Source: Thalassia testudinum
Lineage: Eukaryota > Streptophyta > Magnoliopsida > Alismatales > Hydrocharitaceae
DNA: 64,000 nucleotides
Assembly (NCBI GenBank): GCA_037157565.1
Contig: JAZHRO010000036.1
Span: forward strand, 128,162,001-128,226,000
Direction of reading: 5' to 3'
Shown here one piece after another: positions 56,832 to 64,000 of this stretch (the stretch's first letter is position 1; each line of letters opens with the position of its first letter). The notes beneath the pieces were generated by a model. It was given only the letters and a program-made list of their open reading frames with translations, ran no database searches and was not told the origin of the DNA. The translations under genes were made by a program, and so were the position numbers.

Positions 56832-59003
56832 AAAGACCTAAAACATCAAATCTATGTTAAAAATGCAAAATTAGGTCATTAAATGAGACATTCTATTCAT
56901 TAATGTAAATTGATAATCCATTTGCAAATGAACAAGCATTTGAGTACAAAAGTTCAAATCAAAAGTAAAATTAACTTCTTAAATATTCAATTGGGCTCTA
57001 ATAAAAACTTAGTAGCATTTAAACATCATTAGGACTTTGCATTAATAGCTTTTCACTTAGGTCCTTAGGTCATATACATATCATCATATAAAAACATCTA
57101 GGGACTTGTTTGAAAGCTGTTGGGGACCTATTAGCAAATCTTAAGGATGACCCTGCATTACTTCCTCACCACTTATGGGCCTCCCCAACAAATGTTCTAC
57201 CCCTTCTCCCATAAGGACCTTCGAGCAAAAACACCATTAGAGCTGCAGCCACAGTCTACTGTAGTGGCTCAAAAACACAGAGCATCTTAGCTATCACTTC
57301 CTTGATCTTATGATCTGATTGCCCAGCTCCAATCGAACCTTTGCATGCTTTGGCGCATGTGTTCACCCCTTGGCCCAGATCCCATCCAACAGCTGATCTT
57401 TGATTTGGAACTTCGCGTGCACCCCTCTTCTCATCTCCACCGCCCATGCCCTAAGTGCATAATCTCACCTTTGTGGTGCTCTGATCTAATGACTCACCTA
57501 CTTAAGTCCCTGCCTAGCTCACACACACACCCATGAACTCCCTCCTACTCACTCGAGCTAAGCAATTTCATCCTCTCTAGTTTCTTCTCCCCATACACCT
57601 CTATTCCTATGCCTGTGCAATGGAATTCCACTTCCTACGACCACTCCTCGCTGCTAAGGACCACGTAGCACTTGAGGGCGACACTGAGTCCCACTAGTGG
57701 ACTTTCAATCCACTAGAGATCCTCCCCCCTTCATCGCTGCAGCCACTAGTTGCAGATCTTCTCAACATGTCCCATTCTTCTGTTAGATTAGGATTTCCTG
57801 CTTCCTAGGCTAATTATAGTGTTAGAGTAATTTAGGAGTAGAATTAGATGTTCGAATTCAGTGGTTTGATGGATTTAGTAGTTAGATAGGAATAGATTAG
57901 GGTAATTCTCTCTCACCTCCACTAATCAACTCAAATCAGAGGAGACAAACCCATTGCCATCCACATGCTCATTCTTCTCCCTCTTCAATTCACAGTACAT
58001 GCTCACTCATTGATGCATTGTATTCATCAATCCCCCACTCACGAGAGCACTCAACAGATCTGGAGCTCATTAGCTTTTAGATCTGTTGAATCGCTCAAAC
58101 ATCAAATCGAGGGCATTCCATTTAGCCCATATTCCCATTGATGCCCTCCCCCTAATTTGAATTAAGCAGAACTGACTAATTTTATTGAGACGGTGTTTGA
58201 TAGTTGATTGAATGAGTTTTGAGCTAATTGCAATCTATTTGGATTTAATAAATTAAATTGGTTTTATGTGAGTTTGATTTGAAGCATTGCTTCTAGTTTA
58301 AACTTATTTGATCAATTTTTTAGAGATCACATTTGCTGTGCTTTATTCGATGTTAGATTCTGAATTTTTTGGTGATTGTTAGGTAGTTTGGGCCAATGAG
58401 AATCATATGAAGTGATTCAAGGCCTAAGAAAGGACCTAATGATCTTTCTAGGAGCACTCAAGATCATAAACGCTAATTTATAGTGTTTAGGAGCTCAAAG
58501 TGATCCATTCACAATGACATTCTCACATTAAACAGCCCAACCTGGGCAACATTGGTTTTTCCACTATAGATTGTCCTTAATCAATGCTTTGTGGGTTGAA
58601 TGAGTTATTTCAGACCTCTAATTTGGTTTTAAGTAAATTTTGGAGATGGTAAATAGGTATTTGAGACAAAAATTGAATTTTAGGGTCTTAAAGAAGATTT
58701 GAGAGAGATGTGAAAGTAGCAGTTGCTGCTCTGATATGGCTCTAATTTCCACTAATTGCATTGGATTTGTGGATGCAAGGGATTTGTCATATTGGGTCTG
58801 AATGAATTTTGCTCAGCCAAGACCTATTAGGTCTGATTTTCATTTAGATACAGCAACAACAGCAGTTGGAATACCAACTGTAGCAATTATATCTGCTGCT
58901 GAAAGTCTAGCAGTAGATACATCTTGGTTTGTCAGGAGAAATGGTGGGTTGGTTTTGGAAATTTAGTGAGCTACTAGTTTGTGTATAGATAGAACTCACA
59001 TGT
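56832..59003. other. Intergenic sequence right of element C
   Basis: No gene or repeat family recognised. Short frames around 57256-57536 have no motifs. A (CA)n-type run lies near 57519-57531. Confidence 0.4.
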
Positions 59004-60480
59004 TGATGACGAGATTTACACTTAGTTAAGATGATTACAATAAAAAGATGTGTCAATGTATTTTATGTGATGTAAATCTCGTATCAAAAATTCATTAAAT
59101 CTAATCACAATGATTAGGATGTCGTATTCACAAGGAGGAACAAATAAATAAAATTACAAATAATTTTCCTTTGTATTTGTCTAATCGAGTGCGAAATCTG
59201 TGCTCAAATCTGATGCGAAATGAGGCAAAAAGAAGGAAACATACAATAACATAAGAATGTAGGGGTATGTGTGTAATTTTCCTTCCTTGAAATAACTTGC
59301 AATGGCATGTAGTGTAATTATACTTCAAGACATTGGGCTTTCTCTTTTAGGTCATGTGAGTGCTTTTGATGAGATTTTATGCATGTATCAAATTCAACAT
59401 GTAAAAGTTAAGTGCATGAGAGAAATAATATAAACACTTAAGGGCATGCATGCAATTTCACTCAATTAATTTAAGTCATCAAATAAAGCAATAGTGTTCC
59501 ACAATGGCATAATGTGTAAATACAAATAGGCCCTTTACTATAGAGAAACATAGGAACTTGTTCCCCTTGTACGTACGCGGAGAGGGAGGCCCGGTTGGAG
59601 GCGCAGAGCTCGGAGGAGGTTGATGGTGGTGAGGGGATCCTGATGACGGTGGTGGTGTTGACGACGGCGGTCGGAGGTCGCCAGACGATGATGGAGAGCT
59701 CACCGTCGGTGGGTTACTCCATGCGTGCGCGTGGGTCATGGTGGGTGTGTCTGAGGGCGTGGCCGAGCTCATGAGGGCACAGCGAGCTCAACGGAGGCGA
59801 TAACGTATAGAACGAAAGTCCGTGGAGGTGGCTGCGAGAGGAGGAAGCAGCGGTTGTTTGGGTTCATTTCCTCTCCTGTGTTGGTGGAGAAGAAGAGGAA
59901 GCCGGTGGCTCTGTTTGGGTGGACAAGATGCGATTGGTTGTTGGCGCGTGTAAGAGGGTTAAGCGCGCATGCACGTGAGGGCGTGTGTGGCCAGGCTGGG
60001 CGTGGCCTCGTGGGGAGCCTATGCGTGGTGACTGGTGGTTGCGCTAGGGCCTGTTGCACGCAGTGAGAAGGTAGGCTGCACGAAAGGGTGGTGCGTGGGG
60101 GTGTTGATGGAGGAGGTTGGGGCCACTGTGCGTGCTTGGAGTTCACAAGGCAGGTGAGAGGTCCACCGTGGAGAGCTAGGAAGAGAGAAGATGATGTCTT
60201 GCCCTCCTTTTTAAAACCTGTGGTTTGTTTGCCTCGGCCGACGACTTCTCCAACCGATTGGCGAGGATCCCGAGTGGTTGGACGGCGATGGTATGGTTGC
60301 GAGATGCTCGGAGAGGAAGTGGGTGACTCTGGTTGACGATGGAAAGTGGTGGCGCACGGGCATTGGTGGAGAAAATTGCGAGCATGTACCTATAAAATAT
60401 AAGAATTGCCATGAGATTCAACCCTCCACTAAAATTAATTAACATTAAGTACTAAATAATTAAATTATAAGGAAATGTAT
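59004..60480. repeat. LTR-like segment (orientation probably minus)
   Basis: Starts with a possible TGTTGATGACG edge near 59000. GATGTCGTATTCACAAGGAGG at 59118-59138 resembles the U5-side TCGAACTCAGGGAGG block of the Athila LTRs here. A GC-rich middle (59575-60190) follows, as in those LTRs, then a CCTCCTTTTTAAAACC stretch near 60209. No termini could be proven. The proline-rich minus-strand frames at 59479-60146 are composition, not genes. Confidence 0.4.
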
Positions 60481-62600
60481 GTAAAATGTACTTAGGCTAA
60501 TAGAATGTCCAATAAATTGGACTTATGACATGTAACAAGCATTCATGTACTTTAGATTAATTGAATTTCAACTGGAATTGCTTGTAAATTCGGTTAAAAT
60601 TCTTTGTCAACGATTTGAGTTTGTATTAATTGTCCAAATGTAAAAATGGAATGAAATAGATTTGAAAATCATGTTTAATTACTCTATCTATTTCATACTG
60701 TATGTTGGACATGTCTAAATGTTGATATCTCGTTTCCAGCACTTACGATTCATTCAAGGCCTTAGGTTCATTGTTTAAAACTCTATTAAGGCCTAAAATT
60801 GGTGAACTTTGTAAATAAATAAAAATCTTAAAAATTTTCAAAAAATTAAAATAAACCTTTCATGGTTAATATTAAGTATATTTTTAGGTGTGTGCCAAGT
60901 TTCAAGGTATTTTGAACACTCAGCTTGGTAGAACATACTAGCCGACGGTTCAGTATAACTTGGAACTTAATAAAAGAACTCTACTTGAAAAACAACAAAA
61001 ACAACTCTTTTCTCTCATCTCTTTCTTTCTTTCTCATCCCTTATCTCTACTATACCTATAAAACCCATAAAAATCAGAAAAGCCCCAAAAATACCTAAAA
61101 ATACCATATATACTATGTATATACTTGTATATATATATTTAATCTAAGCTATATGTAAATATTGTATAAAATGTATATAATGTATATAAATAACTTGTAT
61201 ATGTATTCTATGTATTAAATTAAGCATTTAGAGTAATTTAATGTATATATATTCTTATTGTCTTATTTTATATTAATTTATATAACTTGAATGTATAATA
61301 ACCAAGTAATTATACAAACATGTTTATATGTACACATCTGTACTTCATACTGTACATGCATATTTATCTATATAATATAAATATTATAATGCCTGTAACT
61401 TAATTTAACTATATTATATTATATTATATTATATAAATTAGGTTATTAAGTTAAATAGGTAATTTATCATCTTAAAATAATATAGATTAGTAATTTAAGT
61501 TAATACTGAGATAAATTATATTGTATTCATGTAATATATTATACTAAGTATTTCCAAATTATTTATATCATATTTATATTGTATTATAGTATTTATAGTT
61601 TATTTATATGTAAAAGAAACTAAAACATGTATTTAATTGTAAATAAATTAAAATAAATTTTATAAAATATCATAAAAATTTGTAATAAATAATTTATCAT
61701 GTATATTAATACTGTACAAAGTCAATTGCATAATTAATTAACTAATTTATGCTTTAATTAATGAATTAAACTCTAATTTAACTTATATAAACTGTCAACT
61801 TTACATAATTTAATTATATAATAAAATAAATTATTTTTGTAAAATAATTACGTAATTACGTAGCCCTATGTAAGGGCTTTACAAGCCTATAATTTAATTT
61901 TAATTTAAAAACTTATGACCCTTAAATCAAGGGCCAAAATCTGCACATCAGAACGGTCCTGTGCGCCACTGCAACACCTGAACAGTGCTCAGATTTGTCT
62001 CGCATTGGTAACCTTGGAGTGGTCGCACCACTATATATTGTTTTTGTCACTTGAGCTCCCCAGTCGTCAGGTGCTGGGCTCCATTATACACATACTCCTC
62101 TCTTATTTCGAACTTGATATGTTATATGAACATGATATTACTATGTGCGGTGCATGGGTTGGGGGCAATGCACTTTGTGTGGGCCCATTAACGAGCATTG
62201 AATCAGATAAAATACACCTAACAACTAAACTAGGGTGGCCCTAGTAGAGGTCTGGTCCCACCCAGAAATGAGTGCTGCGTATCCCTCGAAAAGGCCATTC
62301 GCCCATTAAACCCAAGTTTTGGGTTAAGTTGTGCCGAACCGGTCTAAGTTGCTAAGTGTGAAACTGAAGAGAAGAGGAGAGTGAGCTTAAATTGGCTAAG
62401 GGTTAAAACCATTCCCCTCTGTGTCTTAATGTATTGAGTACGTGTGTATATATATGTGTGTATAATATATGTATAGTATAAATACATATTATGTAATTAA
62501 ATAAAATATGTAAATAAATTACTTATACTGTAATGTATAGATATATATATGTGTGTGTAGTATAATTAATGTATGTAAGCTTGTTTGAGTTCTTATAAGT
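60481..62600. other. AT-rich sequence with short tandem repeats
   Basis: No gene. A TATAT-type run (TATTA units) lies at 61410-61436, and TA/TG-rich runs at 62440-62475 and 62535-62560. A pyrimidine-rich part lies near 61000-61050. Much of this may belong to the long LTR that ends at 63188. Confidence 0.45.
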
Positions 62601-63194
62601 ATATATATAACACTAGAGCTTTAGTGACAAATTCATCCGTCACTGTAAATACCTATGTATGTTAGTATAGATAGTTATTTTACCTTATGTAAATATTTTA
62701 CTAATGTTTTAGTGACACCTATTTATGTTACTGTATATATTGTATATGTTACTATAGATATTAGTATGTTATAATGATTTAGTATAGTAAGTATTATTAA
62801 CTAATTTTGTACCTATGCTTAGGTATTAACTATATTAGTTGTAAATAATTAATATAGAGTAATTATATATAATTTTTGATGCTTGTTTGTGTATATATAT
62901 TTTCAAGCATTGTAATGTCTTTTAATTCATTCTTTTATACATAATTAACTAATTCATGCAATAATTTGATTCTTTCATTCATTTCTACAAATAAAATCAA
63001 CATTTTTAGAATAAAAGAATGTTTTTGGGCTTAGAGAGTGATGTATATCAATAACTGTCTCCCAGTGAATGACCTGGAATAAACCAGTAAAAATATGTAA
63101 ATAAATAAAATTGACGCGACATCAACATGTACTACAACAATGCCAGTTTTAAACACCGTTTTTAGTGCGAACCGGTCGTCGACAGTCATATTTT

Positions 63195-63212
63195 TGGCGT
63201 CATTGCCGGGGA
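63195..63212 (+). promoter_or_regulatory. Primer-binding site, left arm (tRNA-Asp type)
   Basis: TGGCGTCATTGCCGGGGA: two C/G transitions from the tRNA-Asp complement. The LTR would end at TCA (63188), with a short T-rich gap. It points rightward, into the spacer. Confidence 0.82.
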
Positions 63213-63543
63213 CAAAAACCCGTCAATAATGTTTTATTGTGATTGTTTGACAAATGTTGCAGAAAGTTGATTAGTTCTATTACCACAATCGTACAACTCT
63301 ACCTAGAGGACCTAAGCAAAACTATGCAGATTAGCTCAGACCTAACAGAAGGGCAAGTGTAGGACTTACTCCAACTATTTTGGTGGAATGTTAGTGTCCT
63401 CACTTGGTATGCCTAAGACCTTCTAGGAATAGATCCCCAAATAATTGAACACTTAATCAAAGTGTAAGTTCTTGTGGATTTCTAATTGACTTTCTACTAC
63501 AATCGTCAAACAATCACAATAAAGCGTTGTTAACGGGTTTTTG

Positions 63544-63561
63544 TCCCCGGCAATGGTGCCA
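63544..63561 (-). promoter_or_regulatory. Primer-binding site, right arm (tRNA-Asp type)
   Basis: The minus strand reads TGGCACCATTGCCGGGGA, again two transitions from perfect but only one of them shared with the left arm. The LTR end is CATCA at 63568-63572 (minus). It points leftward, facing the other site. Confidence 0.82.
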
Positions 63562-64000
63562 AAAATATGATGGACGGCCACCGGTTCGCACTAGAATGGT
63601 GTTTTAAATGTCGTTGTTGTAGTATATGTCACAAATACAAACTGATGTTGCGTCAAATTTATTTATATACTTAATTTTTACTGGTTTATTCCAAGTCATT
63701 CACTGGGAGGCAGTTATTGATATACATCACTCTCTAAGTTCAAAAATATTCTTTTATTCAAAAAATGTTGACTTTATTTACAAAATGAATCAATGAATGA
63801 AAGAATTGGGTTAATTATCTACAAAAGAATCAGTTAATACACATTATAATGCTTGAAAACCTGTATATATAAATAAGCATAAAAAACTATATATAATTAC
63901 TCTATTTTAATTATTTACAAATAATATATATAATACCTGAATATAGGTACAAAAATAGTTAATAATACTAACTATACTAAGTTAAGTTAATATATTAAAA

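Larger units (their letters stand above)
62763..64000. repeat. Large inverted repeat made of two facing LTR ends
   Basis: The left arm (62763-63274) and right arm (63482 to the window edge) are inverted copies, over 500 bases each, with a 207-base spacer. Shared stretches include AGAGAGTGATGTATATCAAT with CAATAACTG following, CCCAGTGAATGAC, AATAAACCAGTAAAAAT, TTTTAAACACC and GTGCGAACCGG. Both continue into a primer site and GACAAAAACCCGT. The right arm probably continues outside the window. Confidence 0.93.

Noticed and set aside
59479..60445. Proline-rich minus-strand and arginine-rich plus-strand frames
   Set aside because: GC-rich LTR-like segment; low complexity, no motif, overlapping on both strands.
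61915..62244. 109-codon plus-strand frame
   Set aside because: No recognisable domain, AT-rich surroundings and adjacency to a long LTR; most likely chance.
63600..63640. GTCGTTGTTGTAGTATATG resembles the 5' end of tRNA-Asp
   Set aside because: Only a short match without a D-arm, anticodon or T-arm; it lies in the LTR end and can be explained as part of the ACTACAACAA-type sequence shared by both inverted arms.

Overview
This is plant nuclear DNA, almost certainly from a flowering plant, made almost entirely of LTR retrotransposons and their remains. The signs are Athila-type and chromovirus Ty3/gypsy proteins, a SIRE-like Ty1/copia element, primer-binding sites matching plant tRNA-Asp and initiator tRNA-Met, TG...CA LTR ends with 5-bp target duplications, and many decayed reading frames. 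I found no host protein gene, rRNA, tRNA gene, CRISPR array or prokaryotic feature. The species cannot be named from what I can see.

Layout. (1) 1-10309 is element A, an Athila-type gypsy element on the minus strand. Its integrase and 3' LTR lie left of the window, and its gag is split by a 2.7-kb solo LTR at 3070-5795 with a perfect GAGGT duplication. (2) 10310-19429 is element B, a Ty1/copia element on the minus strand, into whose 3' LTR element A inserted. Besides gag, protease, integrase, RT and RNase H it carries an extra ORF with an acidic tail. That ORF is preceded by what looks like its own TATA box and a leader intron. (3) 19430-27204 holds old fragments: a copia piece (minus) and plus-strand gypsy pieces (an Athila-like integrase, a chromovirus RT/RNase H, and a Tat-like gag/protease).

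(4) 27210-56826 is element C, a second Athila-type element on the minus strand with both LTRs and a GTGAA/ATGAA target duplication. It was hit twice: by a solo LTR at 32980-35755 (between RT and RNase H) and, in its 5' LTR, by solo LTR E (42378-43972 plus 55668-55745). Solo LTR E was itself split by the complete element D (43973-55662, ACTAT duplications). The order C, then E, then D is fixed by the nesting. (5) 56832-62600 is intergenic or LTR-like sequence without genes. (6) 62763-64000 is a large inverted repeat made of two facing LTR ends, each with a tRNA-Asp-type primer-binding site.

How the genes fit together: each element encodes (or once encoded) Gag for particles, an aspartic protease, RT/RNase H for cDNA synthesis primed from the host tRNA, and integrase. 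All copies have stops and frameshifts, many of the kind left by C-to-T decay of methylated cytosine, so all appear dead. The items most worth a second look are the extra ORF of element B with its promoter-like leader, the tRNA-like block in the LTRs of D and E, the facing-LTR inverted repeat at the right edge, and a 129-bp palindrome present in only one LTR of element B.
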